A stretch of DNA of 64,000 bases from Candidatus Leucobacter sulfamidivorax. Lineage in GTDB: Bacteria > Actinomycetota > Actinomycetes > Actinomycetales > Microbacteriaceae. How positions within the stretch are numbered: the first letter of the stretch is position 1; every line of letters starts with the position of its first letter. The position numbers were made by a program, and so were the translations under genes. This document shows positions 1 to 7,984 of the stretch, piece by piece. The DNA is taken from assembly GCA_016771945.1 (NCBI GenBank), contig QZLF01000002.1, forward strand, positions 124,001-188,000. Direction: 5' to 3'. Below the pieces are notes generated by a model. It saw only the letters and a list, made by a program, of their open reading frames with translations. It did no database searches and was not told the origin of the DNA.

Positions 1-277
1 GGCGGTCGCGACGCCGCCGGTCGGGCTCGTCCGCGGCGAGGCGAACGAGGACCCGGATGGCCCGCGGATCACGGAGGCCCGCATGGTGAGCTTCACCGCG
101 TGGGCCAACATCGCGGGGCTCCCCGCGATCTCGCTGCCCGTGCACACCGACGAGCGCGGGCTGCCCGTCGGCGCCCAGCTCGTGGGCGGCCCCTTCGACG
201 AGGCCTCGCTCATCCGGGTGGCTGCGCAGCTCGAGCCCGTCTTCGAGTGGCAGCGGCGTCTGGCGCCCTGGCTCTGA
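1..277 (+). CDS. Amidase family protein, C-terminal fragment (cut by window start)
   Basis: The reading frame is open from the first bases of the window to a TGA at 277, so only about the last 91 residues are present. The sequence around WANIAGLPAISLP, followed by GLPVGAQLVGGPFDEASL, is the conserved C-terminal end of amidase-signature (AS) family hydrolases, which cleave amides using a Ser-cisSer-Lys triad. The triad itself lies upstream of the window, so substrate and activity cannot be judged. The family call is from recognised sequence. The ATG at 83 is internal and not a start. Confidence 0.85.
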   Translation, partial: AVATPPVGLVRGEANEDPDGPRITEARMVSFTAWANIAGLPAISLPVHTDERGLPVGAQLVGGPFDEASLIRVAAQLEPVFEWQRRLAPWL

Positions 278-307
278 GGGTCGTCTCGCGCCTCGTCGCT
301 CTCGCAA

Positions 308-378
308 CCCCTCGCCCCTCCCGCAACCCCTCGCCCCTCGCCCCTCCCGCAACCCCTCGCCCCTCGCCCCTCCCGCAA
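308..378. repeat. 26-bp tandem repeat in intergenic DNA
   Basis: Two perfect 26-bp units lie at 327-352 and 353-378, each built of a C-rich CCCCTCG heptamer repeated and ending in TCCCGCAA. A shorter unit at 308-326 lacks one internal heptamer. The stretch follows the amidase stop and has no coding potential. Simple slippage-generated repeat; function unknown. Confidence 0.8.
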
Positions 379-379
379 A

Positions 380-428
380 GGTGCACGTATTGTCGTCTCG
401 CTTCGGGTCAGACAGCAATACGTGCACC
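380..428. repeat. Long intergenic inverted repeat (hairpin)
   Basis: Perfect 13-bp arms GGTGCACGTATTG (380-392) and CAATACGTGCACC (416-428) flank a 23-nt loop. It lies between two genes on the same strand and has no following T-run, so a classical intrinsic terminator is not clear. The remaining intergenic DNA to 562 shows nothing else I recognise. Confidence 0.75.
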
Positions 429-562
429 ATTGCGGCCCGCGGGTCGGCCCAGACGGCTTCGGCGGCTGCGCATCCTCGAGGGATCGGGGATACCCCTGGC
501 GACCGCCCCGACGTAGGCTGAGGGTACTCGGGTCATCGACGAGGATGCGGAGGGGAATCGCC

Positions 563-1984
563 ATGTCATCTGAAGCTCAGGCCGGACGGCCGATCGTGTT
601 CCGGAACGGGATCGTCCTCACCATGGACGACGCCGACACCGTGATCCCGCGCGGCGATGTTCTCGTCGTCGACGGCAGGATCGCCGGGGTCGGCGAGGGG
701 ATCGCCGCCCCCGACAGCGCCCTCGAGATCGACGCCTCGGGCGGCATCGTCATGCCCGGCATGGTCGACACGCACCGGCACATGTGGCAGACCGCGATGC
801 GGGCCTACGGCGCCGACTGGACGCTCACCCAGTACTTCGTCTGGTTCTACCTGCAGCACGGCATCAAGTTCCGGCCGCAGGACTACGCCGCCGGCAACCT
901 GATCTCCGCCCTCGACGCGGTCGAGTCGGGGGTCACGACGAGCGTCGACTGGTCGCACGGCCTCAGCACGATCGAGCACGCCGAGGCCGCCTACGACGCG
1001 CTCGCGACGTCGCCCGGGCGCTTCGTCTTCGCCTACGGCAACATCCACCAGTCGCCCTGGGAGTGGACAGCGGATCCCGCCGTGCAGCGGCTGCTCGAGA
1101 GCGTCCGCGACGACTCGCGCATGTTCGGCGCCGCCATCGCCTTCGACGTGCCGAACCAGAACCCGGACTTCCCCGAGCTGGCCGCCTACCGGGTCGCCGA
1201 GGAGCTGGGCATTCCCGTCACGACCCACGCCGGGGTCTGGGGCGCGACGAACGACTGGGGCATCGCGAACGCCTACGACGCCGGGGTGATGAAGGAGGGC
1301 TTCACCTACGTGCACGCCGCCTCGCTCTCCGACGAGTCGTACCAGAAGATCGCCGCGACGGGCGGCAACGTCTCGCTCGCCACGGAGTCCGAGGACACCT
1401 GCGGCCAGGGGTACCCGCCGATCCACAAGCTGCGGCAGTACGGCATCCCCGCCTCGCTCTCCGTCGACACGAGCGTGTGGTTCAGCGCCGACCTGTTCTC
1501 GGCGATGCGCGCGACGGTGAACGCGGATCGCGCGCTCGAGCACTACCTCGCGCACCGGTGCGATCCCGCCGAGACCGTGACGCACGTGAAGCTGCGCGCG
1601 CAGGACGTCGTGCGCCTGGCGACGCGCGGCGGTGCGCAGGCGATCGGCCGGGACCACCTCATCGGCTCGCTCGAGAAGGGCAAGCTCGGCGACGTCGTGC
1701 TGCTGAAGAACGAGGACTCGCCCACCTGGGCGCCGCTCATCAATCCGTGGGGCCAGGTGGTCTACCAGGCGCAGCGGGGCGACGTGCACACGGTGCTCGT
1801 CGGCGGCGAGCTCGTGAAGTCGGAGGGCAAGCTCGTCGCGGGCGACCTCGCGGGGGTGAAGGCGAAGCTGGAGGACACCGTGTCGCACCTCGAGCGCGAG
1901 GTGGGCGACGAGTGGGTCGCGGGGCAGTACCCCGAGATCCCCGAGACCGAGGTGCTCACGAACCCGTACCAGTACAAGAAGTAG
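563..1984 (+). CDS. Amidohydrolase (TrzA/AtzB/SsnA-type deaminase-like), paralogue 1
   Basis: Encodes 473 residues. I chose the ATG at 563, with AGGGG about 8 nt upstream; a longer frame reaches 422 but has no ribosome site. The protein is a cytosolic metal-dependent hydrolase of the cytosine-deaminase / s-triazine-hydrolase branch. The metal-site motif DTHRHMWQ lies at residues 69-76 (His71, His73), a further ligand His is in VTTHAGVWG, another in TYVHAAS, and the Asp in LSVDTSVW. All expected metal ligands are therefore present. Two paralogues with the same signature are at 32544 and 43887. Known members remove amino or alkylamino groups from heterocycles or open cyclic amides; the substrate here is unknown. 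Confidence 0.85.
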   Translation: MSSEAQAGRPIVFRNGIVLTMDDADTVIPRGDVLVVDGRIAGVGEGIAAPDSALEIDASGGIVMPGMVDTHRHMWQTAMRAYGADWTLTQYFVWFYLQHGIKFRPQDYAAGNLISALDAVESGVTTSVDWSHGLSTIEHAEAAYDALATSPGRFVFAYGNIHQSPWEWTADPAVQRLLESVRDDSRMFGAAIAFDVPNQNPDFPELAAYRVAEELGIPVTTHAGVWGATNDWGIANAYDAGVMKEGFTYVHAASLSDESYQKIAATGGNVSLATESEDTCGQGYPPIHKLRQYGIPASLSVDTSVWFSADLFSAMRATVNADRALEHYLAHRCDPAETVTHVKLRAQDVVRLATRGGAQAIGRDHLIGSLEKGKLGDVVLLKNEDSPTWAPLINPWGQVVYQAQRGDVHTVLVGGELVKSEGKLVAGDLAGVKAKLEDTVSHLEREVGDEWVAGQYPEIPETEVLTNPYQYKK

Positions 1985-2010
1985 CGGGCGGCGGATCGGC
2001 CCACGTTCCT

Positions 2011-2069
2011 GAATCGGGGTCGCTTGGGGCGCCTATGGACGGAATGATCGCCCCAAGCGACCCCGATTC
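2011..2069. terminator. Hairpin between convergent genes (candidate bidirectional terminator)
   Basis: Perfect 21-bp arms at 2011-2031 and 2049-2069 flank a 17-nt loop, between the amidohydrolase stop (1984) and the MFS stop on the other strand (2135). There is no T-run. Placement suggests a terminator, but arms this long may mark a dispersed palindromic element. Confidence 0.6.
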
Positions 2070-2134
2070 TCAGGGGCGGGGTGGGGCGGGCGAGGGCGGA
2101 CGGGTGCGGGCGGATCGGCCCGCGGTGCGCCGGC

Positions 2135-3379
2135 TCAGCCGCGCGGCTCGAGCACGTAGCGCGGGCGCCCGAGCGGCACGCCGACGACGATGACGACGAC
2201 GGCCGCGACCCAGACCACCGCGAAGGGCAGCAGCCAGCCGCCCGTCACCTCGTGCAGCCAGCCGAAGGCGATGGGGCCGGTGGCCGCGATGAGGTAGGCG
2301 AGCGACTGGGCCATGCCCGAGAGCGCGGCGGCGTGATCCTGCGTGCGAGCGCGCTGCGCCATGAGCATGAGCGAGACCGTCAGCAGGGCGCCCGCGGCCA
2401 CGCCGCCGATGACGATCCAGAGCAGCATCGCCCCGGGCAGCAGGGCCATCCCGAGCCAGGCCACGAGGCCGATCGCGGGCAGCAGCGCGGGCAGCCAGCG
2501 GGTCAGCCGGCCCCGCGCGAAGAGCGGCACGAGCATCGAGCCCGCGACGCCGAAGATCTGGTAGATCATCAGCTCGATCCCCGCGATGACGGGGGACTGC
2601 CCGAGAGCGGTCTCGTAGTGCGGCAGCCACGTCGAGATGACGTAGAAGGTCACCGACTGCGCGCCCATGTAGATGGAGACGAGCCAGGCGAGCGGATCGC
2701 GCCAGATGCGGCGACCGGCGTCGCTGCGCGCCGGCTTCACCGCGGTCGGGGGGTCGGCGGCATCGGGCTGCGCGGGATCCTCCGAGCCGCGCCGCTTCCG
2801 CTGGGCCCAGATCCACACCGCGATTCCGATGGACAGCGTGGCCCCGCTGAGCAGCAGCGCCCCGCGCCAGCCGATCACGTCGTCGCCGAAGGGGATCTGC
2901 GATAGGGGCACAGAGATCCCCGCGATGACCGCGGCCATGCCGCCGAGCAGCGCGGTGTAGGCGCCCATGACGAGGGCCAGGCGCTGGGGGAAGTCGCGCT
3001 TGATGACCGCCGGCATGAGCACGTTGGCGAAGGCGAGGCCCGCGCCGATGATCGCCGTGCCGACCCAGAGGTTGGCGGGGCCGCCCGGGAACGACCGCCA
3101 CACGGTGCCCACGGTCAGGACCAGGAGCGATACCGTGACGGCGTTCGTCAAGCCGATGCGCGTGCTCAGGCCGTGCGCGAGCGGGCAGAACGCGGCCCAG
3201 GCGAGAAGCGGCAGCGAGCCGAGCAGCCCGAGCGCGGCGGGGCTCACCCCCTGGTCGTCGGCGATCTGCTCGAGCAGGGGACCCACGCCGGTGATGGTCA
3301 TCCGCATGTTCGCGGCGACGATCGCCACCGCGACGAAGAGGAGCACCCAGGGGCGGCGGGAGTCGCGCTGTTCGGTCAC
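2135..3379 (-). CDS. MFS transporter, CynX/NimT family
   Basis: Encodes 414 residues from a GTG at 3379 (VTEQRDSRRPWVLLF); an in-frame ATG at 3442 would add 21 unlikely residues and crowd the promoter of the divergent pca operon. The hydrophobic pattern fits 12 membrane segments with a charged loop near the middle (RKRRGSEDP region). The N-terminal AANMRMTITGVGPLLEQI segment is typical of the CynX/NimT group (cyanate and nitroimidazole transporters). It is an inner-membrane secondary transporter, probably an exporter or organic-anion permease. It is divergent from pcaI, so it may share the palindromic operators at 3458-3492; substrate unknown. Confidence 0.8.
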   Translation of the reverse strand: MTEQRDSRRPWVLLFVAVAIVAANMRMTITGVGPLLEQIADDQGVSPAALGLLGSLPLLAWAAFCPLAHGLSTRIGLTNAVTVSLLVLTVGTVWRSFPGGPANLWVGTAIIGAGLAFANVLMPAVIKRDFPQRLALVMGAYTALLGGMAAVIAGISVPLSQIPFGDDVIGWRGALLLSGATLSIGIAVWIWAQRKRRGSEDPAQPDAADPPTAVKPARSDAGRRIWRDPLAWLVSIYMGAQSVTFYVISTWLPHYETALGQSPVIAGIELMIYQIFGVAGSMLVPLFARGRLTRWLPALLPAIGLVAWLGMALLPGAMLLWIVIGGVAAGALLTVSLMLMAQRARTQDHAAALSGMAQSLAYLIAATGPIAFGWLHEVTGGWLLPFAVVWVAAVVVIVVGVPLGRPRYVLEPRG

Positions 3380-3457
3380 CCGGCCGAATCTACCCCACTT
3401 CGGGTCGCCGGGTCGCCGGTCGGCTCTTCCCCCGGCACGCATCGACGGTTAGAGTGG

Positions 3458-3492
3458 TTTCGACAAACGAAATAGTTTTCGCAAAGCGAAAA
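3458..3492. promoter_or_regulatory. Two tandem TTTCG-N5-CGAAA palindromes (candidate operator)
   Basis: Site 1 is TTTCG-ACAAA-CGAAA at 3458-3472. Site 2 is TTTCG-CAAAG-CGAAA at 3477-3491, extended by one pair to 3476-3492. Their centres are 19 bp apart, just under two helical turns. They lie 33-67 bp before pcaI and in the divergent region shared with the MFS gene. The arrangement fits cooperative binding by a dimeric regulator; the PcaR-like IclR protein at 28424 or the AraC protein at 6231 are candidates by context only. Confidence 0.6.
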
Positions 3493-3524
3493 ACTGGGCG
3501 ATGCCCGTTCGAACGGAGGAACGC

Positions 3525-4328
3525 ATGATCGACAAGACCGTGCCGTCCATCGAGGAGGCGGTCGCGGGGATCCACGACGGCGCCACGGTGATGATCGGCG
3601 GCTTCGGCCGGGCGGGGCAGCCCGTCGAGCTGATCGACGCGCTGATCGAGCAGGGGGCCGGCGATCTCACGATCGTGAACAACAACGCGGGCAACGGGGA
3701 TGTGGGGCTCGCGGCGCTGCTCGCGAAGCGCCGGGTGCGGCGGATCGTCTGCTCCTTCCCGCGCCAGAGCGACTCGTGGGTCTTCGACGGCCTCTACCGC
3801 GAGGGCGCGATCGAGCTCGAGCTTGTGCCGCAGGGGAACCTCGCCGAGCGGATCCGCGCCGCGGGCGCCGGCATCGGCGCCTTCTACACGCCGACCGCCG
3901 TGGGCACGCAGCTGGCCGAGGGGCGCGAGACCCGCGAGATCGACGGCCGCACCTATCTGCTCGAGTATCCGCTCAGGGCGGACTTCGCGCTCGTCAGCGC
4001 GCTGCGCGCCGACCGCTGGGGCAACCTCGTCTTCCGCGAGACCGCCCGCAACTTCGGGCCGATCATGGCGACCGCGGCGACGACCACGATCGTGCAGGTC
4101 GACGAGATCGTGCCGCTCGGGGCGATCGATCCCGAGACCGTCGTGACGCCGGGCATCTTCGTGGATCGCGTCGTCGCGCTCGGCGAGCGGGCCTGGCTGC
4201 AGGGCGGCGAGTTCGTCGGGGGAGTGGACATCGAAGGGAGACCGCTGCACAGCGAAGGCAAAGCCTTCGACGCAGCGGGCTCGGCCGCCATAGCGGCCAA
4301 CCCCCGCAGCAGAGAGGACGGACGATGA
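3525..4328 (+). CDS. pcaI: 3-oxoadipate CoA-transferase, alpha subunit
   Basis: Encodes 267 residues. The ATG at 3525 is preceded by GGAGGA ending 4 nt upstream, better than the in-frame ATG at 3501. The N-terminal MIGGFGRAGQPVELIDALI and the NNAGNGDVGLAALL segment are hallmarks of the A subunit of class I CoA-transferases. With PcaJ it moves CoA from succinyl-CoA to beta-ketoadipate in the beta-ketoadipate pathway. The C-terminal tail after EGRPLHSEGK is about 20 residues longer than I expect for the family. Its stop overlaps the pcaJ start (ATGA), so the subunits are translationally coupled. Confidence 0.92.
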   Translation: MIDKTVPSIEEAVAGIHDGATVMIGGFGRAGQPVELIDALIEQGAGDLTIVNNNAGNGDVGLAALLAKRRVRRIVCSFPRQSDSWVFDGLYREGAIELELVPQGNLAERIRAAGAGIGAFYTPTAVGTQLAEGRETREIDGRTYLLEYPLRADFALVSALRADRWGNLVFRETARNFGPIMATAATTTIVQVDEIVPLGAIDPETVVTPGIFVDRVVALGERAWLQGGEFVGGVDIEGRPLHSEGKAFDAAGSAAIAANPRSREDGR

Positions 4329-4993
4329 CCGACCGCATCACCAGGCAGCAGCTCGCGGCGCGCATCGCCGCCGACATCCCCGAGGGGTCGGTCGTGAACC
4401 TCGGCATCGGGGCTCCCACGCTCGTGGCCGACTCGCTGCCGGAGGGCCGCGAAATCATCCTGCACACCGAGAACGGGATGCTCGGCATGGGCGAGGCTCC
4501 CGAGGCCGGGCGGATCGATCCCGACCTCATCAACGCGGGCAAGCAGCCCGTCACCGCGCTCGCGGGCGCGGCCTACTTCCATCACGCCGACAGCTTCGGA
4601 ATGATGCGCGGCGGGCATCTGGACGTGTGCGTGCTCGGCGCCTTCCAGGTGGCCGAGAACGGCGACCTGGCGAACTGGTCCACCGGCGAGCCCGGGGCGA
4701 TCCCGGCGATCGGCGGCGCGATGGACCTCGCCATCGGGGCGAAGTCGGTCTACGTGATGACCGATCTGCTCACGAAGACGGGCGAGTCGAAGCTCGTCGC
4801 CGCGTGCAGCTACCCGCTCACCGGCGTGGGCTGCGTCTCCCGCGTCTACACCGACCACGCGGTGTTCGACGTGACGCCCGAGGGCTTCGCCGTGCGCGAG
4901 GCCTTCGGAGACAACACGGTGGCCGGGCTCGCAGAGCTCACCGGCCTGAAGCTCGTCGACGCCACCGGCGTCGACCGCACGAAGGAGAACTGA
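4325..4993 (+). CDS. pcaJ: 3-oxoadipate CoA-transferase, beta subunit
   Basis: Encodes 222 residues from the ATG at 4325 that overlaps the pcaI stop. The catalytic glutamate that carries the covalent CoA thioester is in HTENGMLGMG (Glu49). The GSVVNLGIGAPTLVADSLP start and the GGHLDVCVLGAFQV segment are typical of the B subunit. Length is normal for the family. It is followed 7 bp later by pcaF, giving an IJF operon: activation of beta-ketoadipate, then thiolysis. The upper beta-ketoadipate genes (pcaHG, pcaB, pcaC, pcaD) are not in this window. Confidence 0.92.
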   Translation: MTDRITRQQLAARIAADIPEGSVVNLGIGAPTLVADSLPEGREIILHTENGMLGMGEAPEAGRIDPDLINAGKQPVTALAGAAYFHHADSFGMMRGGHLDVCVLGAFQVAENGDLANWSTGEPGAIPAIGGAMDLAIGAKSVYVMTDLLTKTGESKLVAACSYPLTGVGCVSRVYTDHAVFDVTPEGFAVREAFGDNTVAGLAELTGLKLVDATGVDRTKEN

Positions 4994-5000
4994 CCCCATC

Positions 5001-6170
5001 ATGGCAGGCACCTACATCTACGACGCGGTCCGCACCCCCTTCGGCCGCGCGGCCGGCGCGCTCTCCGGCGTGCGCCCCGACGACCTCGCGGCGCATGTCA
5101 TGCGCGCGACCGTGGAGCGCACCGGCCTCGACCCGGCCCGCGTCGACGACGTGATCTTCGGCGACGCGAACCAGGCGGGCGAGGACAACCGCAACGTCGC
5201 GCGCTTCGGCGCACTGCTCGCCGGCTTCCCGACGAGCGTCACGGGCGTCACCGTCAACCGGCTCTGCGCCTCCTCGGTCGAGGCCGTGATCCAGGGCTCG
5301 CGCGCGATCGAGTCGGGCGACGCGGAGGTGATCCTCGCCGGCGGCGTCGAGTCGATGAGCCGCGCGCCCTTCGTCATCGAGAAGTCGGGCAAGCCGTGGC
5401 CGGCCGTGGGCAACCAGACCGTGTGGAACACCTCGATCGGCTGGCGCATGGTGAACCGCGCGCTGCCGAAGCACTGGACGATCTCGAACGGCGAGGCCGC
5501 CGAGAAGATCGCCCGGGAGTGGGGCATCACGCGCGAGGCGCAGGACGAGTTCGCGGTGCGCTCGCACGAGCTCGCCGCGACCGCCTGGGCCGGGGGGATG
5601 TACGACGCCGAGATCGTGCAGGTGCCCGGGCACGAACTGTCGCGCGACGAGGGCATCCGCGACGGCAGCTCGGTCGAGAAGCTCGCCGCGCTGAAGCCGC
5701 TCTTCGCGAGCGACGGCACCGTCACCGCGGGCAACTCCTCGTCGATCAACGACGGCGCCTCGGCGGTGCTGCTCGGCCGCGAGGACGCGCTCGACGCGGA
5801 ACCCCTCGCACGCATCACCGGCCGTGCGGCGCACGGCGTGGATCCCGACGACTTCCCCATCGCCCCCATCGAGGCGGCGAACAAGGCCCTCGCCCGCGCG
5901 GGTCGCACCTGGGCCGACGTCGACCTCGTCGAGCTCAACGAGGCCTTCGCCTCGCAGTCGCTCGCGTGCCTGAAGGGCTGGCCCGAGCTCGACCCCGGGA
6001 AGCTGAACATCCACGGCGGCGCGCTCGCGATCGGGCACCCGCTCGGGGCCTCGGGCGGGCGGATCATCGGCCATGCCGCGCAGGAGCTGAAGCGCCGGGG
6101 CGGCGGTGTCGCGGTGGCGACGATCTGCATCGGCGTGGGCCAGGGCCTCGCGGTCGTCATCGAGCGCTAG
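5001..6170 (+). CDS. pcaF: Beta-ketoadipyl-CoA thiolase
   Basis: Encodes 389 residues, normal for a thiolase, with GAAGGAGA about 12 nt before the ATG at 5001. The catalytic residues are visible: Cys89 in NRLCASS, His346 in LAIGHPLGASGGR and the second Cys at about 376 in ATICIGVGQG. It cleaves beta-ketoadipyl-CoA with CoA to acetyl-CoA and succinyl-CoA, the last step of the beta-ketoadipate pathway. The operon context with pcaIJ supports this substrate rather than acetoacetyl-CoA. A general acetyl-CoA acetyltransferase cannot be excluded from sequence alone. Confidence 0.9.
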   Translation: MAGTYIYDAVRTPFGRAAGALSGVRPDDLAAHVMRATVERTGLDPARVDDVIFGDANQAGEDNRNVARFGALLAGFPTSVTGVTVNRLCASSVEAVIQGSRAIESGDAEVILAGGVESMSRAPFVIEKSGKPWPAVGNQTVWNTSIGWRMVNRALPKHWTISNGEAAEKIAREWGITREAQDEFAVRSHELAATAWAGGMYDAEIVQVPGHELSRDEGIRDGSSVEKLAALKPLFASDGTVTAGNSSSINDGASAVLLGREDALDAEPLARITGRAAHGVDPDDFPIAPIEAANKALARAGRTWADVDLVELNEAFASQSLACLKGWPELDPGKLNIHGGALAIGHPLGASGGRIIGHAAQELKRRGGGVAVATICIGVGQGLAVVIER

Positions 6171-6185
6171 CGGATCGCGCCTCGC

Positions 6186-6200
6186 GCCCGTTCGACGGGC
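6186..6200 (+). terminator. Small hairpin after pcaF
   Basis: GCCCG-TTCGA-CGGGC follows the pcaF stop by 15 nt and precedes TGTT. It is short and weak, so it may be an attenuating terminator or chance. Confidence 0.35.
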
Positions 6201-6230
6201 TGTTAGGATCCCTGGCAAGGAGGGCGATCC

Positions 6231-7226
6231 ATGGGCGACGTTGCCGTTTCAGCTGCCTCTGTGCGGACGGTCGAGAGCAGGGAGATCGACGAGTACGCGG
6301 ACCTGGTCTCCGAGAGGTTCGCACCGTTGAAGATGGACACCCGTCGACGCGGGGACTTCCGCGGTTGCATTCGAGGCCGCCGGTTCGACGACATCCGGAT
6401 CTTCGACGTCCGCGCGACTCAGCACTCGGTCGAGCGGGGCGAGCGAATCGTCTCGAGCACGCCGCAGTCCGAATACATGCTCCACCTTCAGCTGTCGGGT
6501 GTGGGCATCATTCGCCAAGACGGTCGTGAGGCCACCCTTCAGCCGGGCGATCTCGCCTTCTACGACAGCGATGCTCCGTATTCGATGGGCCTGGACGATC
6601 AGTTCAGGAATGCGATTCTGGTGTTCCCTCAGCGATCTCTGGCGATGCCTCCCGCCCTGATCTCCCAGCTCACGGCGGTCAGGATTCCGGGTGCGGAGGG
6701 AATAGCGGGCATGGTCGGGTCCATGCTCACGGAGCTCGTCAAGAACATGGAGGGGCTTCCCCGGGTGCATGGTGCCCGATTCACGCAGGGGGTCGTGGAT
6801 CTCCTGTCCGCGGCGCTCCAAGCCGAGCTCGGCGCGCCTCGAGATCTCTCGGTGAGCGACTCGCAGGATCTCTCTCTGCAGCAGGTGCTCGCCTATATCG
6901 AGGGCAACCTCTCCGATCCGGATCTCGGGCCGGAACAGGTCGCCGCGGCGACCTTCATGTCGGTTCGCGCCCTGCATGCGCTCTTCAGCCGGACGGGTAC
7001 GACGGTCGCCGCCTGGATCCGGAACAGACGGTTGGAGCTCTGCTACGAAGATCTATCGAGTCCGCGGTTGCGGCAGCTGTCCGTCGGCGCGGTGATGAAC
7101 AGGCACGGCTTCGTCTGCGCTCCTCACTTCTCCCGTCTCTTCAAATCCGCCTACGGCGAGCCGCCGGTACGGTTCCGAGAGCGCATGATCGCGGAGGGAG
7201 AACGCGGTCTCCAGAGGCTGCAATGA
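6231..7226 (+). CDS. AraC-family transcriptional regulator (NphR/FeaR-like)
   Basis: Encodes 331 residues with AGGAGG about 8 nt before the ATG. The N-terminal half (YMLHLQLSGVGIIRQDGREATLQPGDLAFYDSDAPYSM) resembles the AraC-binding-2 type effector domain, and the C-terminal 100 residues carry two helix-turn-helix motifs ending in HGFVCAPHFSRLFKSAYGEPPVRFRE. Such regulators usually activate catabolic genes for aromatic compounds. It is downstream of pcaIJF on the same strand but separated by 60 bp, so it may regulate pcaIJF or a distant operon. Its wording is less strongly G+C-biased than pcaF. Confidence 0.85.
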   Translation: MGDVAVSAASVRTVESREIDEYADLVSERFAPLKMDTRRRGDFRGCIRGRRFDDIRIFDVRATQHSVERGERIVSSTPQSEYMLHLQLSGVGIIRQDGREATLQPGDLAFYDSDAPYSMGLDDQFRNAILVFPQRSLAMPPALISQLTAVRIPGAEGIAGMVGSMLTELVKNMEGLPRVHGARFTQGVVDLLSAALQAELGAPRDLSVSDSQDLSLQQVLAYIEGNLSDPDLGPEQVAAATFMSVRALHALFSRTGTTVAAWIRNRRLELCYEDLSSPRLRQLSVGAVMNRHGFVCAPHFSRLFKSAYGEPPVRFRERMIAEGERGLQRLQ

Positions 7227-7258
7227 TTCGGGTCGCCCGGCACGGGTAACCTTGAGCC

Positions 7259-7915
7259 ATGTCTGATTCCGCACCGACGTTCGAGACGAGCTGGGATCCG
7301 CTCGCGCCGCAGGCCGTCGCCGAGCTGCTCGAGGCGGCGCCCGTGCGCTGGTGGCTCTCGGGCGGCGTCGCACTCGATCGCTGGCTCGGCGCCCCGATCC
7401 GCCCGCGCCCCAACACGGACGTGAGTGTGGTGCTCGCCGATCTGCCGCAGCTCGTGGCGAGCATTCCCGAGGGCTACGACGCCTGGGCCGTGCGCGGTGA
7501 GGACGAGCTCGTGCCGTTCGCCGAGGTCGACCCGGGCGACGAGGTGCAGCCGGTGCTCATCCGCGACCTCGCCACGGGCAGCTGGGTGCTGCGGGTGAAC
7601 GTCGAGGACGGCGCCCCGCGCGCCTGGGTGTACAAGCGCGACCCGCGGCTGCAGTTGCCCTGGGAGCGCGCGGTGCTTGACATCGACGGCATCCCGACCG
7701 GCGCCCCCGAGGTGCAGCTGGTCTGGAAGGCGCTGCGCCCGCGCCCGGAGGACGACGTCGACAAGGACGCCGTGCTGCCGCACCTCTCCGAGGAGGCGAT
7801 CGCCTGGTACGAGAGGTGCATCCTCTCGATCCACCCGCACTCGTCGTGGTCGATCCACGTCCGCAGCCCCTTCGCCCCGGCGAAGGCCAGCTGGAACCGC
7901 ACGCAGCGGCGCTGA
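7259..7915 (+). CDS. Nucleotidyltransferase-fold protein (aminoglycoside adenylyltransferase-like)
   Basis: Encodes 218 residues from the ATG at 7259. The segment WWLSGGVALDRWLGAPIRPRP resembles the GGxALD core of the AadB-type nucleotidyltransferases, followed normally by an Asp-x-Asp metal motif. Here the motif reads NTDVSVV, so the first Asp appears replaced by Asn, which may mean reduced or absent catalysis. The rest (VQLVWKALRPRPEDDVDKDAV) fits the same family. I see no evidence for a drug-resistance role, and there is no toxin or antitoxin partner beside it. Function is unknown. Confidence 0.5.
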   Translation: MSDSAPTFETSWDPLAPQAVAELLEAAPVRWWLSGGVALDRWLGAPIRPRPNTDVSVVLADLPQLVASIPEGYDAWAVRGEDELVPFAEVDPGDEVQPVLIRDLATGSWVLRVNVEDGAPRAWVYKRDPRLQLPWERAVLDIDGIPTGAPEVQLVWKALRPRPEDDVDKDAVLPHLSEEAIAWYERCILSIHPHSSWSIHVRSPFAPAKASWNRTQRR

Positions 7916-7956
7916 CGACAGGGATCGCGGGCCCCGTCCCCGCACCGCCTCCGGCG

Positions 7957-7980
7957 GGCGCCCGGCTTTCCGCGGGCGCC
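7957..7980. terminator. Hairpin between convergent genes
   Basis: GGCGCCCG (7957-7964) pairs with CGGGCGCC (7973-7980) across an 8-nt loop, between the nucleotidyltransferase-like gene and the SDR gene, which end towards each other. No T-run follows on the plus strand. Confidence 0.5.
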
Positions 7981-7984
7981 GCTC

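Noticed and set aside
100-516. Arg/Pro-rich reading frame across the amidase end and the repeat
   Set aside because: It overlaps the amidase in another frame and then reads a C-rich tandem repeat; low-complexity composition shows no real protein.
566-1888. Long reverse-strand frame opposite the first amidohydrolase
   Set aside because: High G+C DNA gives long antisense frames. The sequence has the His/Arg/Val-rich shadow composition and the forward strand encodes a conserved enzyme.
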